Source: Bedellia somnulentella (Eukaryota; Arthropoda; Insecta; Lepidoptera; Bedelliidae). Taken from it: a DNA stretch of 64,000 bases. Below the pieces are notes generated by a model, which had not been told where the DNA came from, searched no databases, and saw nothing but the letters and a program-made list of their open reading frames with translations. Made by a program: the position numbers and the translations under genes. Shown piece by piece: positions 23,390 through 36,124 of the stretch. How positions within the stretch are numbered: the stretch's first letter is position 1; every line of letters begins with the position of its first letter. The stretch lies in the NCBI GenBank assembly GCA_963576735.1, contig OY755174.1, positions 8,804,001 to 8,868,000 of the forward strand, given 5' to 3'.

Positions 23390-23635
23390 GAACTAAAGTG
23401 GAAGGTAATGTTAGCAGAGGACGACTACGGAGGACACATTTAGAACAAATAGAGAGTGTGCTCAAAAAGGTAGGCGTTCGAAGAATATGAAGAATAAAAT
23501 ATCAGGTATGAAAAGATGGATGGATGTAAACGAAGGTAGAGTTCAGAGAGGTTTGCCAGGACCGTATAATGTGGCGATCGATAGTCTCTGCTTACCCCAA
23601 AGGGAAATAATAGCGTGAGATATGTTTGTTAATTA
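23390..23635 (+). pseudogene. RTE-like LINE 3' end
   Basis: Sense copy of the last ~200 bp: GGAAGGTAATGTTAGCAGAG (VEGNVSRG), a region matching LEQIESVLKKVGVR, then GATCGATAGTCTCTGCTTAC, GGGAAATAATAGCGTGAG. Frameshifted and non-coding now. Confidence 0.65.
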
Positions 23636-24538
23636 TATAATTTCTTTACAATTAATTTCTATATTTTAAAAATAATTATAATCAGCAATACATTTTAGTG
23701 ATTGTGGGATTAATGCGTAAATCTGAAATACATTATAACGTAATATAATCGTTGCTTCAGCTTCTGGTATTTTTACCAAACTTAAGACCTCCTGATAAAA
23801 CTGTTGTTCTAAACGAAATAAATGTTACCGAAGAAAATTGCCAGAATCCGACTTTGAAGCATTACGCTCTCCGAATCTCAATATCTGAATAACCGAAAGC
23901 CAGTAAAGACATATGCACTCATACATGATTCCTCGGCGAGTGCAGATATCCCATATAAGCGACTGCGTCTGTATATGTACATACGAAATGAATTCTCAGA
24001 GGATTCCAACTTGAATGTCACAGTTTGCCTCTGAAACCCGCACTGCCGATACGATACTTTTACCAATTCCGAGTAAAAGCCAGGAAAGGCAATCCAGAAT
24101 TATAAATAAGACAGAAAAGTTCACTTAAGGAAATGGGTGAATAGTTTTTTGTTTCCATAGAGGTTACAATTTATCATTTCACTCCCGAATGTAAATCGGA
24201 AAGGGTGTAGCTTGAATGTAAGATTCAGCTATTCTAAATATAACACATTTTACTTCACTTAAAATGAAATATGTTATATTAGCTTAGAATAGCATTAAAT
24301 GATGCTTTTCTCCTTTTTGCATTTTTAGATGATACGTTTTCAATTTATAGGGTAATATACAATTTGAATTGCTTCATTTTATAATAAAGTTCATAATACC
24401 ATTTCTAATTTGTAGTCATAGAATTGATTTAGGTCAATTGATATAACCGCAGTTAATTAAAATTATGGTTGAACAATATAAAGTGATATAAAATTTATAA
24501 GTATATATTCTTGAATAATTCCTTGATGTAAGGATTCA
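23636..24538. other. AT-rich spacer
   Basis: No gene, RNA or repeat terminus recognised. Confidence 0.4.
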
Positions 24539-24756
24539 CCTGTGTAGTGTAGGCTTAGAATAGCACTACCCCATTTTCGCCCGCCGGCGCGTGTTGTAAG
24601 AAGCTACTTAGCTTTGTAAGTGGTTGTTAGGCGATGAGGTTGTACTCATCACCAATTATCTTAATTGTATAATCTTTTCCCCATTGAACTTTTGATGTGC
24701 CTGACGAATTTCTCACTACACCAACCACATTTTGGGATTTTAAATAGCCGTTAATT
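24539..24756 (+). repeat. TATG-tailed SINE, diverged
   Basis: Clear 5' end (TGTGTAGTGTAGGCTTAGAA) and recognisable centre; the 3' tail is lost. Confidence 0.7.
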
Positions 24757-26662
24757 AATGTACTTATACGATTAAAAATTATATCCACTGTTTATCATAA
24801 ACGTTTCTCAACCGATACGCATACATACGTAGATACAAAACACATATCAATATTCATCCACATGCAAGCATTTTTTTATCTTCTCTTAGGAACAATTCAT
24901 TGCCAGTCTACATTATTATTAAATTTGCAATAATAATTCTACAAACATAAAAGTTATGTTTTACTATTATATGTACACCGGTATAAAAACAAATATTATT
25001 AAAAAAAACTTTATTCAAAAATATATCATTAAGTTATAAAACACAAATTTTCATTTAAACTACAACCGCCTAAAAGCTAATCATTAACCAAATCCAAGCC
25101 CAGACTGAAACGTCGCAAAATGGCGGCAAAAATAGAAATACAATATGCATTATTGATGTCGCTTTGTTTACAAGCCCAGCATATATCCGAGGCTATAGTC
25201 GCAATCGCAATGGACCGCTACGTCCGGTAACAATCTGCATAACAATAGGTTCAGTAGTTCCAACACTCCAGATGGATGCTAATGCCTTCAACATTCATAA
25301 TTCATGTCTTAATGAAGTGGACGCCGACCGAAGACCATAAGATGTCACAAGACCTCTTTGTATTGTGCCCGAAGACTAAATTTGAAACTAAAACACTTGA
25401 AGCCGTGTCCGCTTTACGAATCTAATTCGGGATTTAGAGAAATGGAATTCTCGAATGAAATTAAGCTAAGATGTTTTTAGTTATTGTGGATTTGTTGCAG
25501 ATCATGGCTGTAAATAACGTTGATTGAGTAAAACATATATATTGCATTGCGGTTACTGTAAATAATTCTTACTGTAACTTAAATCGGTCAATTATAAAAA
25601 CAGAAAAACAAAAAAATATCGAATATAAACCTGCATTTTTTTGGCTATCTACTTATTATTCCGTTTTCGTATCCTTTACGTATTATTTTTATTTATATTA
25701 AGTTGTACGTTATAGTACCCGTTCACAAATACAAAAAAAAGTACGTTATGAGGCAAGTATTAAAAAGTACAATTTGCAGCAGAATGCAATCCATTCTGTT
25801 TATTTTCTGAGCTGAGTTATAGTAAAAAAATATAAAATAATATGGCATATATCATGATTACTGTCATTAAATAACTGAAATATTTACAATATACAAATAT
25901 TATTCTATAATTGACAGAATAAACGCGTGATTTAGCAGTGAACCGAGGAGGTGCGCTTTTTCTTACATAACTTTTTAACTCCTATCATCAGAGGTCCGAA
26001 AATATTTTACATACACACAGATTTAAAATCACAATGATGAGTCTTCATAAAAAAAATAAGTCATAAATATTACAAAATAAAATCATTGAATTTTATAATA
26101 TCACTAGTTATACAGTTTGTACTCACTAATATTTGTTCTAATTTATTTGTTTATACTAATGATCAACACTGATAATCATTTCAATAAATAAACATAATAT
26201 TATCCTAATATTTATATTATTAATTGGGACAATATGATCATTAAATGTTATAAAGAAAAAAGTTCTTTAATAAAATTATAGTTTCAACAAAAATCATGGT
26301 AGTAACATTATTAATAAAAAAATATGATCAATAACTGTTATGTTATGACCTCCGTTGGTAGTATTAAAATTGTATGAATAAAAAAAGGTTGACAAATAAA
26401 ATTATGAAGAATTACTATTATTAACACAAATCGTTAGAAAGACAACGAATATGATTTAGAGTTTTATGTGAGCCAATATGGACACGAATCGAGTATATTC
26501 TGTTCATAATATCAAAATCATGTTCCTTTAAATATGCAAACCATGACTTTCATTACACGCTATCAGTAGTATATGTATAATATTCATAATTTTGTACTTA
26601 AATACATAGTTAAAAAGTTTAATCTTATGTTTTAATTATGTATTATCATATTTATTAAATTA
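24757..26662. other. Very AT-rich spacer
   Basis: No recognisable gene or repeat terminus. A less AT-rich, CpG-containing patch at 25100-25240 has no identifiable function. Confidence 0.4.
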
Positions 26663-26770
26663 CTAGCTTTTTGCCCGCGACTTCGTCCGCGTGGGCAAAA
26701 TTTTTTGCATCCGGTCTATTATATTTATATTCCTGTTCTATTATATTTATATTCCCGCGGGCGTTTTAAA

Positions 26771-26958
26771 TGACTTAAAGGACATTGAGGCTTTTTTAAA
26801 GATTGTTGGGCGATGCAGTTGGTGAACCATCACTAGCAACCTTTATTTAACTACCCTTTCCCTAATCTATTTCCAAAAGTGGATGAAGAATTAATATCTC
26901 TGAAGCTATGGCAACCCTTTTATGGAATTTATGGGCGTTAGTATATACTCATGAATGA
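26771..26958 (+). repeat. TATG-tailed SINE, 5'-truncated, inside Helitron E
   Basis: GGGCGATGCAGTTGGTGAACC and the 3' module ending GGGCGTTAGTATATACTC are recognisable. Confidence 0.6.
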
Positions 26959-27324
26959 TTGATAGATGAATTTCATAAATTCAATCGCACCAAGTTTTAT
27001 GTTTCTAGATACAAAAATGACAAAAATCTCTATTTTAACTTTTATTTGCTAGGAGTTGAGTTCCAATAAGTTCCGTTTTAATTTTTCATAACAATCATGA
27101 AACAAACCATTCTGTACCAACATAATGTTCAGGGCCCCGTGCTGCCCCCTACACTGACCGTTGGTGATAGTGGGAGAGTTTGCAGCGATTGCTCGGGAAC
27201 ATGGGGGTGGTTAGTGGTGGATCTCCATCCAAAATAATTGCTGAAGTAAAGGGATAGCTTACTATTATTATATATATTGCTATTCTAAGCGAACAGAAAA
27301 AAAAAATTACAAAAAGCTTGAATC

Positions 27325-27415
27325 ATCTAAGATACGAACCCGAGACGATTGATTCATAATAGTTCCAATTAAATATTCATTGTAGTTAGTTATACCACTA
27401 CGCCACGGGGAAGTT
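27325..27415 (-). repeat. tRNA-like SINE head
   Basis: The minus strand reads CCGTGGCGTAGTGGTATAAC (box A-like) and CGTCTCGGGTTCGTATCTTA (box B-like). The spacing is too long and irregular for a tRNA gene. Confidence 0.45.
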
Positions 27416-28059
27416 ACTGGCGTTGTAAAATTTTTATAAGGCTTTATTTTATATTAGTCTTACTATTTATAGCTCCTGTGGAAACCCTTGCGAATTTCTC
27501 ATTTTCAGGGATTCAGTGTCGTATCAGTTAGTTAGCTGCTAAATATACAGGTTCATATTAATTTGCATTATATTACTTTGTTTTAAACGGCTCACAGCGC
27601 CATCTCCAATACATCCTTCAAGCAACCAATATTTTTGTTTTCCCTCGGGAACATCATTTTTTCCGGCATAAAAAGTACCCTATTATTTAATCTGGACTTC
27701 TAACTATACGCCTGAAAGATTTCGAAGCAATCGGTTCAGTAGTTACGGCATGAAAGCGGAATATTGTTTATTCCGTACAAACAAATAAACAAACAAACTC
27801 ACTTTACGATTTATATTATTATATTATAGTATAGTATGGATTTAAGACAACAAATATCTTAAATTAACATAGTAACACAATTAGTAGCATACCGCGCCTA
27901 CAGCAGAAACACAGCTGTATTCATCTTTATCATATGAATTTGTTTTCGGAAATAAATAAGCTTCTGTTTGATCCTTTTCTGAGTAAAAACTCAACTATAT
28001 AGAATCCATCATGATAAAGCCTGTAGCCTATATTGGCAAAGTCTGAAGTGAAAATAATA

Positions 28060-28175
28060 AAACAGAATGTATGAGAGGAATAATGAATATGAGGGGAGCA
28101 AGAGAGATTGGTCAGGATCGTGCAAAGTTGGAATTGATAGTCTCTGCCTACCCCAATGAGAACAATAATCGTAAG
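28060..28175 (+). repeat. RTE-like LINE 3' end, short
   Basis: GATCGTGCAAAGTTGGAATT and GATAGTCTCTGCCTACCCCA followed by a degraded tail match the LINE 3' module. Confidence 0.55.
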
Positions 28176-28239
28176 CGTAAGTCAGTATGATGTTAAGATA
28201 TGGAGTCGCTGATACTTTGAAAGCTATTGCTTTTATTAT

Positions 28240-28566
28240 AATACTAATATTAATAAATTTCTTCGCTTAATTCCGCTAAATAATACCTGCAGTCTTCATG
28301 CAACATGTACTGTGCACCGCCCGCCCTCCACCACCGAGTGGTCAGCTGCCGAACTGACTACTGCTCGACAATGACTCGTGTTGAGTCGAAACGCGTCGCA
28401 TGTTTGTGGTTGCCTGTGGTTTTCGCTTGCGGGTGTGTGTGTGGTGCATTGTCTGCTTTTCGATTTCTTATAAGTGGGAGAGCGGGCGGTGCACAGTGCA
28501 TGTTGCATGAAGACTGCAGGTATTATTTAGCGGAATTAAGCGAAGAAATTTATTAATATTAGTATT
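28240..28566. repeat. Near-perfect 85-bp inverted repeat around a CpG-rich core
   Basis: Arms 28240-28324 and 28482-28566 match at 84 of 85 positions when one is reverse-complemented (single difference near 28309). The 157-bp spacer is GC- and CpG-rich, unlike the surroundings. No transposase, no CTAG end and no clear TSD directly at the arms; similar 15-16-bp sequences (about 28226-28240 and 28602-28617, ending CTTTTATTATA) flank the block and could be an old duplication. Confidence 0.95.
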
Positions 28567-30035
28567 GCTATGGATTTCCGCAAAGTAACGCCTGATTCAA
28601 TCCAATAGCTTTTATTATAGCTAAAAACTCATAAGAATCATCTATTTCGCTTTTAATTAAAACTAATAATTCAGGTCTATGCCGTTAAGTAGGTTTAAGT
28701 AAGAACTTAGTTTTAATTTCGCTATACAAACCCAGGTCCACCCAAAACCACATAGTTCTAAATAAATCGGCTAAACAGCATCATACATAAATAAAACGGG
28801 AAAAAATGAGTTTTAGTTTCCTTTTTTAGTGAACATTTTAGGCAACACATTAGCAACGGTTACTCAATCCAAGTCACTCCAGTAAAAAGTGGTTTATTGT
28901 ATACTCAAATAAAGTTATTCTGTTTGGTTCGTGGGTTCGTTACAGAAAGGCTATTGTGTAGGAGCTGGGCTCAGGTGAGACCCTTCTATACAATTGTTAC
29001 AATACGCTATGAATGTCAGAAACACGTATTTTTATTTACTTTTACCGATAAATTGTATTGTTGGCAAACGTAGGTGTAAGTGCGTGTAGTGTAGCGAATA
29101 TTTTATAGATTTATTCGGTCGGACTCTGTTTTTCTTTGAATGGCTACTCATTTCTATTGTGAATTATATTGTATGTTTTTTACAGTTCTTATTTTGCCAA
29201 ACCCGAATGGGAATGGAGCTTAAATCTTTGATCAGTTTTATGAAACCTTTTGTGGAAAAGAAACAAATTTTATCCTCAAAGAGAAGTGAACATAATAGAT
29301 CGATTGAAAATCACGATGCCTCTTTAACTAAGAAATAGGCAATATGGATACCTACATAAATAATATTAATATATATGTGTATTCTTTCACGCAGAGCATT
29401 GAACAACATACAATCATTCCATACAATCCAATATATTGCCTTAAGAAGCAACGTCCGATCTGTTCCCATACATTGAGGCTGTTGATTGAGGTATTTGGGA
29501 ATGTAATTTACAAATTCTTCACGCTCTTGATATCTCACCGGCTACAATATAATAGTCAATAGCTATCTTTTTTTTTCAAAAAGTGGACGATAAATCATTG
29601 ATTCAATCCTTTAGCAAGCCTCTTTTTCCCATTAAAGTTTTGGGTGGAAGTATATACATGCGCAATCCAGTTTAAGCTTGAATACGTTTGTTTAGTCACA
29701 GATAAAATAGTAACAACTATTTCAATCAAAACACGTTGGATGCCGTTTTAATTGAAAAATACAAAAGCCACGGGACGTAGGTCACCCGTTTTAGTTTGGT
29801 GTATCTTGTTTTGTGACGAACATGAAATGGCAGGAGAAATCCATTTACAGCGACCGAGGGAGCCACAATTGAGTTTTGTGGATAGTGTCCACTTTGATCA
29901 TAGCAATCGGGTCCCAGCTGTACGCAATAACCACACTCTTTAATGACATTCATTACCTGATCAACGTTAAAACGCAGAGGTAATTTGTTCTTTCAGGTTA
30001 TTGCAAATATTCTATATAACTATGTAAAAATAAAC
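28567..30035. other. Spacer without recognised features
   Basis: Moderately AT-rich. Short open frames near 29311-29562 and 29726-29953 overlap on opposite strands and show no domain, so they are not called as genes. Confidence 0.4.
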
Positions 30036-30105
30036 ATAGATACATACATATACATATACTCACGGCTGTAAATCCCTAGAAGGGGTAGCCAGAGCTAAGG
30101 AACTA
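30036..30105 (-). repeat. TATG-tailed SINE, 3' end only
   Basis: The (TATG)n tail and the 3' module (CACGGCTGTAAATCCCTAGA, AGGGGTAGCCAGAGC) in antisense; typical 5' truncation. Confidence 0.75.
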
Positions 30106-30489
30106 AAAGTATAAATGACGATTATTATATTATCCAATACCGGTTTATCTTGAGCATTGAATTAAATGTGATAAGTAATGTTGTTAGATCAGATTTTTTT
30201 TCAAAAAGTAAAGCTTTTGATACAACTAGTGAGCCATTGTAAAAAAGTAGAATCAGTTCAATTCTTCAGTGGAGTAAAAAGGGCGGATCGCGAAAATGTA
30301 TTTTTATTTTATACAATATCAAATTCCCTCTTTAAAAACAAATAGATCGGGCAATGTTGGCTAAGAATAACACCACAATATCGAAGGGTTAACGTTCTTG
30401 TGTGGCTACTTATTTGAATTCGTTATTTAAACTTAATCGGAAGATTTACAGTGTGTAAGACCATGAATAAGTATTTCATATTAAAAGGT

Positions 30490-30610
30490 AATGTGACATA
30501 TATTCACGCTATTAATTCCCATTGGGATAGGCAAAAACTAACAATCTCAATTTTTTAAGATCCTGATATACCGCGCGGGCTTGATTTACATTAACCAATA
30601 TATTCAATAT
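30490..30610 (-). repeat. RTE-like LINE 3' end, degenerate
   Basis: CACGCTATTAATTCCCATTG and GGGATAGGCAAAAACTA correspond to the complement of the LINE 3' module. Confidence 0.5.
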
Positions 30611-31134
30611 ATGTAAATTTTCTAGTGACGTATTATAAAATAACTACTAGCAACAAAAACTCTGCAGCTAACCACTTTAAGCCCCCTCAAAACTAAAAAG
30701 TTGATTCAGGATTATAGCTAAGATACTGATATACGTAGGTAGGCTCTTTAAGCAGTGTATGAGAACGAAATGCAACGTCACTGAACAGCAGTTCAGAAGT
30801 TATATTAGCTCTGCCATACTTTTGAGGATACCAGTCGTGAACGGTGAGTTTTTTCTAAAGTAGGTATGTAAGTATGAATATTGTTTAACCAATTACATAT
30901 TTTTGTGTCCAACGCCACTACTATTGCTACCAAACGTTTTCCAGTGTCGCTGCATGCACGGCTGCTACCAAGATAAAATTTTCAATTCAATAAATTTGAA
31001 ACTGCGGGCGTTATTGACTGAAATAGCGTGTTACTATGATATCCTCCCTATTTCTTGATGCTAGTAAAAATGTTGTTTTATAATATACGAGTGTCATATT
31101 TTTATAATACATATAATATATAAAGCTTCATAAA

Positions 31135-31500
31135 TCCATACTTCCATACTTATTTACTTATTATATATATTATTGATAATTAATTATAAAAATATTATAA
31201 ATGCGAAAGTAACTCTGTCTGCCTGTCTGTTACTCTTTCCCGCTTAATCCTCTCAAACGATTTTGATGAAATTTAGCACAGACAAACTTTAGACCCTCAG
31301 AAAGAACATAGGCTACCATCTATTGCGCAAATATGCGATGAAGAGGTTGAAATCAGGGCTCAAAGTTTGTATGGGAATAGTTAATTTTAAAAATTCGAAC
31401 AGAACGGAACGGTATCGGAACGGGAACCACGAAGCCAATATTTTTGTTAACCTAATATTAAAATTAAAAGGGCGTAGACAAAGTTGCGGGTACCAGCTAG
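31135..31500 (+). mobile_element. Non-autonomous Helitron D
   Basis: Begins TCCATACTTCCATAC after a host A, passes through ATTATAAATGCGAAAGTAAC and a CTGTCTG run, and ends AAAGTTGCGGGTACCAGCTAG before a host T. This is the form of a common insect mini-Helitron. Confidence 0.75.
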
Positions 31501-32370
31501 TTCACACTATAATTGAAATTTAAGTTTAATACTAATATGATGTCTATAAATAGAACCTCACGCCTGATTATCAAATGCGATTATTTTCCTTCCTTAAATT
31601 ACCATATACAAAATTTAAATTATTTATTATCATACAAACTTCTAACACTTAAAATACCCAGCTAATTAAAAAAATAAAAACACTACTAAAATACAAAAAC
31701 AGCATGCCACATCCACACTACCAAAGACTCTTACTCACAAGTCATCTCATAGCATCACTTGAAAAAAAATCCATGCACTTAGCGTTGAAATAAGCGCGGC
31801 TTTCGACCGCATTCACTTTTAGCGATGCAGTTTTTCTCCTTTTATACACTCCACACTATTCAACCTCCGTCTGGCATCCCTTTCTAACCCGCGCTCGTCA
31901 CAACTGTGTTCGTTTAAACGTTCGTGACACAAAGCAATATGTGAGTTAACTTCACTGTAACGGTTCTTGTTTGAGTTGCGATTTAATGCCTCCTTAAACT
32001 GAGACGGTTTACGGGTTAACCCGGCTGAAAGGGATAAAAGTATCCGGTACTGTTTGCTTTTTGGATAGACGTTGAGTTCAATAAAAACTTTAGATCCTTT
32101 AAAGACAATAGTAAAGCTGTGAGGCACGCTACGTCTTCTCTTTTGTGTTTTTATTTAAAGTTCATCGATGCTTACTTTCATTTAAGTTTCTAAAGTGGAG
32201 GTGCACACACTCAAAAAAGACTCACACAATCAAAAAGACACACTCAAAAACTTCGTCGAGGATTTTGTATACGTACAAAGCCACTCAGGGTATTGCTTGA
32301 TAGATGCGATTGGTATCTAATCACCAGCAATACTAAACCTCAATTTCTTTTGGTCGTGTTCATTTTGATA
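31501..32370. other. Spacer with one unassigned minus-strand frame
   Basis: A 102-codon minus-strand frame (31819-32127) has no recognised domain. A TATAAAAG motif lies on the minus strand near 31845. I see no convincing gene. Confidence 0.35.
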
Positions 32371-32379
32371 GTTATACAT

Positions 32380-32714
32380 CGTATATCAACGTCGAGTTCA
32401 TCACGCATCTTCGATTCGCTGATGATATTATAGTTTTGGCTGAAACCACGGAAGATTTAAGTAAAAGGCTGAATGACCTCAGTAGTTTATCTAAGAGAGT
32501 GGGTCTTAAAATGAACATGGACATTACGAAAGTCATGTCGAATAGCCATGTTGTACCCACTCCTGTAGAGCTTAGAGACTCTACGCTCGAAGTTGTTGAC
32601 CAATATGTATACCTGGGAGAAACCATTTGGTTAGGTAGAGCCAACTTCGAGAATGAAGTCATCCGCCGAATCCAGCTCGGATTGGCAGCGTTCGGGAAGC
32701 TGCGCCATAACTTC
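32380..32714 (+). pseudogene. Reverse transcriptase fragment of an RTE-like LINE
   Basis: One open frame reads FITHLRFADDIIVLAETTED, LSKRLNDLSSLSKRVGLKMN, TKVMSNSHVVPTPVEL, LEVVDQYVYLGETI and AAFGKLRHNF. It contains the catalytic FADD box (32419-32430) of the reverse transcriptase and the following thumb region. It is cut at 32714 by an antisense TATG SINE and the continuation was not found. It is a 5'- and 3'-incomplete fragment. Confidence 0.85.
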
Positions 32715-32914
32715 TCTAGAAGGTGTAGCCAGAGCTGAGGAATTAAAAATTCTCAACCACTTTTGGAAGTTGCGTGGGGAAAAGATAGTTAAATAATGGT
32801 TGTTGGTGATGGGTTTCCAACCGCATCGCCCAATAGTCCCTCAAAAACCACAATTCCGTTAGTCGCCTCTTACGTACACCCACCGGAAGAAATGGGGTAG
32901 TGCTATTCTAAGCA
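32715..32914 (-). repeat. TATG-tailed SINE, antisense, next to the RT fragment
   Basis: Nearly complete apart from the tail. It abuts the RT frame at CTTCTCTAG|AAGGTGTAGCC. Confidence 0.8.
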
Positions 32915-34098
32915 CAGTTAATTATTTATAATTTGTAATATTATACAATGTTATTTATTTAATTTAATAATAACAGACACATCAGTACATTATTAGCGTC
33001 AAGTAAGCTTTGGTTTTAATTAGAGCCTTCCGTCCCCAATGGAATAAAAGAAAAAAAAAGTATATAAAGACTTATGAGAAGTGTTGGATGAGGGAATTTA
33101 ATAGCATCCCTTCGCAATAAATCGTAAAAATATTTTTGTTCCATTAACCTGTACACAATAATCGTTCGTCCAATGTTTAATGTATAAAATACAGAAGGTA
33201 TGTTTTTCTTATATGAATTTTCAAATCGCTCTTCAAGGACTGTTTTTTGGCATAACTTTTTGTATTTTTTATACAAATACCCAATCTTTAATTCATATTG
33301 TTCTTTAATTATAAAATTTTATAAACAATGATGTCACAATTAAAAATATCACAATTTAAAGAAAAAAATAAAACAGTTGATGATACTAATCAAATTCAAT
33401 TACGATCACATAGACAAAACGAAGGCTGTCCAAAGTCAAACAGAGGAGGGACGCGAGATTTAGGATTAGCGTTCTCTCACAGACTCGTCTTATACGAAGA
33501 GATTTAAAGTGAATTAGCCGTTCGATCGGAAAATTGGAATGCCACACAGATAATTACCTGACACTCACAGGAAAGGGAGTCGCTAGGAAAGCAGATTCAA
33601 ATAAGCGTACACGAAAGAGCAAGTAAGGCGGAGAGACTTGGCGAGCAGGGTTTGGCTCGGCCCCGAGATCTATACCCGATATTCAGTTATCTGCGGTCGC
33701 GATCACCCGGAACTTGATACCAGTCAATTGAATTTACCTACTGAGTTACTTCCGTCTTTGTAAAGAGAAACCTTTCGGTTCGAACATGTGTGAGGACTGA
33801 TCGTATCACGGGTTCACTATCGTTAGCTTCTGATTAAACACCATTGTTGAGGAACGATACAGTGTCAAACATATTTTTGCGTTTAATTAAGCGATTGGTA
33901 AATGCAAAATTATGTACAACGGTAAACTCAAACTCTGCCGAAAGACAGATAAGTATAATGTAATAAATACATTACTGTTAATAAAAAATCCGTTGTCTAA
34001 CACACTAATTGCGTTCTTATCAATATTATATTAAAATTCGATTCTACATATTTTATTTATGCCGCTAGCTCAAATTATAAGAAGCATTTTGACCAATT
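32915..34098. other. Spacer, partly less AT-rich
   Basis: The segment 33420-33850 is less AT-rich and not repeat-like, perhaps single-copy regulatory DNA. No coding or RNA feature is evident. Confidence 0.35.
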
Positions 34099-34210
34099 GA
34101 CACGGTAGCTCAGTTGGCAGAGCGTCGGGGCGTTTACCCGAGGTCGCGGGTTCGATCCCCGCCTGTGTCGAAATTTTTCTTTCCTTTATTTATTCTTTAA
34201 TTATTAGTCA
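34099..34210 (+). repeat. Short tRNA-derived SINE, copy 2
   Basis: A complete tRNA-like cloverleaf can be drawn (acceptor GACACGG/CTGTGTC, D arm GCTC/GAGC, anticodon stem TCGGG/CCCGA, T arm GCGGG-TTCGATC-CCCGC). Base 33 is C and base 37 is T, which argues against a working tRNA; the apparent anticodon would be GTT. The first ~40 bases after the tRNA-like part match those of the copy at 1383. Confidence 0.7.
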
Positions 34211-35629
34211 TTTTGACCTTAGTTTGAAGACAATTTACCCACCACAATCCTCCTTTAACCGACGTTTTACCCTGAATGAGGATATGATATTTGTCTAAAA
34301 TCAAAGTTTGTTTTAAACAATGTAAGTACCAAAGCAATATTCTGCAAAAATAGACCATCCAGCCCAACATTTATGAACAATGATAATTAATCTTCGTTTA
34401 TAATAAAAACAGTCGTTGTATAATCTTTGTCGGCTCGTGGCATTGGCCGATGGTGATACATCAATCAACGGGTTGGTCCCCCTGCCTTCCCCTCCCCGAC
34501 CGCGTATCGGATAGACCCAATTTAATTTTAACTACGAGTATCTAGACTTAGACTCATGTGTGTCTCATTTGAGTTTTTCATCAAATGGTGCGTTGCTTTG
34601 CTTAAAATAACATAGCTACAAGTTTTTTTTCATAGATTTTGCATTGGTATATCTGTTTATTAATCAATATCGTACAAAGCTATGTTAAATCATACTTATT
34701 GGAAATGTTAGTAAAACGAACCCATGACTTCAGGAATGGAACCTGAACGCTCCAACCGATAGGTATAACCTAACAGCCTTTCTATTATGAATTAGGAGTA
34801 TATTGATGTGTATAAAATAAAATCATAAAATCATAAATTGTCTTGCAAACATCTTTTATGTTGACTTGACACCCCTTCTATTAGTAAACACGTGGTTTTT
34901 ATGTTGATTGTAACTTATAAGTATGCCATTGCGATTGCTCAGATCGCTACTACTAACTACGCAAAGGATTTTGATGCAGTTTTTTCCCAAACATACTGTG
35001 ATTGGACAGAAAGGTTTACGTTTAAAAAAAATATATTCAGAAGTAGCGTAGTAGGCATAGAGAAGGGTACCCCGATACATTTCGTATATTGTAACGATTG
35101 TAACGCAGAACTGTAGCGGCGGATGAACAACACATATCAAAATCCAGGATAAACTTTCAACTAGAGCTTCATAACCATAGATTTGGGTAAAATCTTTAAA
35201 ACCCAATGAGACAATTATGCCAACAACTTTGCTATATTATAGATATCGTTTTATATTGACGAACCTAGATACCAGCCATGCATATATAGGACCTATTAAC
35301 AAGCAAAAATCATGACATACAATTTGGCAAACAATGGTGTAAACGCTCATCGAAGGGATAACAAGTTATTAAAGATTAATGTGCGCTCGACAACATGACA
35401 ACGATAGGCAGTGATTTGTGAATCAGTCAACAGGCCCGCTCATGTGAACATCATTTCATTTGCGGCGCTGTTCCAACATTGCTACAATTAGATTCGTGTT
35501 CATCACGGAAGTTATTGCTATAGAAGTTACAGCATACATATATTTATGGCAATAGTCAGTTTTGGCGTAGTCAGGTACTATCGATGACTATTTGGATGAT
35601 CCTGCCAAACTTGAATAAGAATTTGAACT
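34211..35629. other. Spacer without recognised features
   Basis: Opposite-strand open frames at 34856-35206 and 34892-35116 overlap and carry no recognisable domain. Confidence 0.35.
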
Positions 35630-35866
35630 TTCCGTGTAGTTAGTATGTCGCTATACTTTCTACCCACGGGTGTCGTAAGAGGCGACTAAGGGTATTGGGG
35701 CTTTTTATTGGATTTTTGGGCGATGCGGTTGGAGACCCATCACCAAAAACCTTTATTTTACAGCCTTTTCCCCACTCAACTTCCAAAAAAGGCTGAGGAA
35801 TTTATAACTCATTGGCTCTGGCTACCCCTTCTAGGGAGTTATAGCCGTGAGTGTATGTATGTATGT
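35630..35866 (+). repeat. TATG-tailed SINE with 10-bp TSD
   Basis: Flanked by AATTTGAACT (35620-35629 and 35867-35876). A small deletion lies near the 5' end; the 3' module and tail are intact. Confidence 0.85.
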
Positions 35867-36124
35867 AATTTGAACTGGAAGGTAAATATTCATCAAATCA
35901 TTGATGTTATATTTCATAGGCTATTCTTCGAACAATATTTGAAAAAAAATATGGTTGCAGTGTTTTTTTAGTCGTTAAATTATAAATTAAATAACAAACC
36001 AACAATGTTTGTGGTGTTTACTAGCCCATAGAATTAAGAACTGTTTGCGTATTTATTATGTTATTTTATTTTTTTAGATTTTATTCCAAATGCTACATGG
36101 TTGTATAATAGCTTTGAGACATTT

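Larger units (their letters stand above)
26663..27840 (-). mobile_element. Non-autonomous Helitron E, with nested repeats
   Basis: On the minus strand it starts TCCATACTATACTATAATAT (27840 leftwards) and ends CGCGGACGAAGTCGCGGGCA...CTAG at 26663, with A before and T after. The interior contains a TATG SINE (26771-26958) and a tRNA-like segment (27325-27415), so the ancestral element is shorter than 1,178 bp. The two termini could belong to two different decayed elements. Confidence 0.6.

Noticed and set aside
31819..32127. 102-codon minus-strand open frame
   Set aside because: No recognised domain; the TATAAAAG motif lies inside its 3' part and not upstream of it.
34099..34171. Functional tRNA gene
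   Set aside because: Bases 33 and 37 of the anticodon loop are abnormal and the similarity to copy 1 continues far past the tRNA end, so it is treated as a SINE.
34856..35206. 116-codon minus-strand open frame
   Set aside because: Overlaps another frame on the opposite strand, no recognised motif and no supporting signals.
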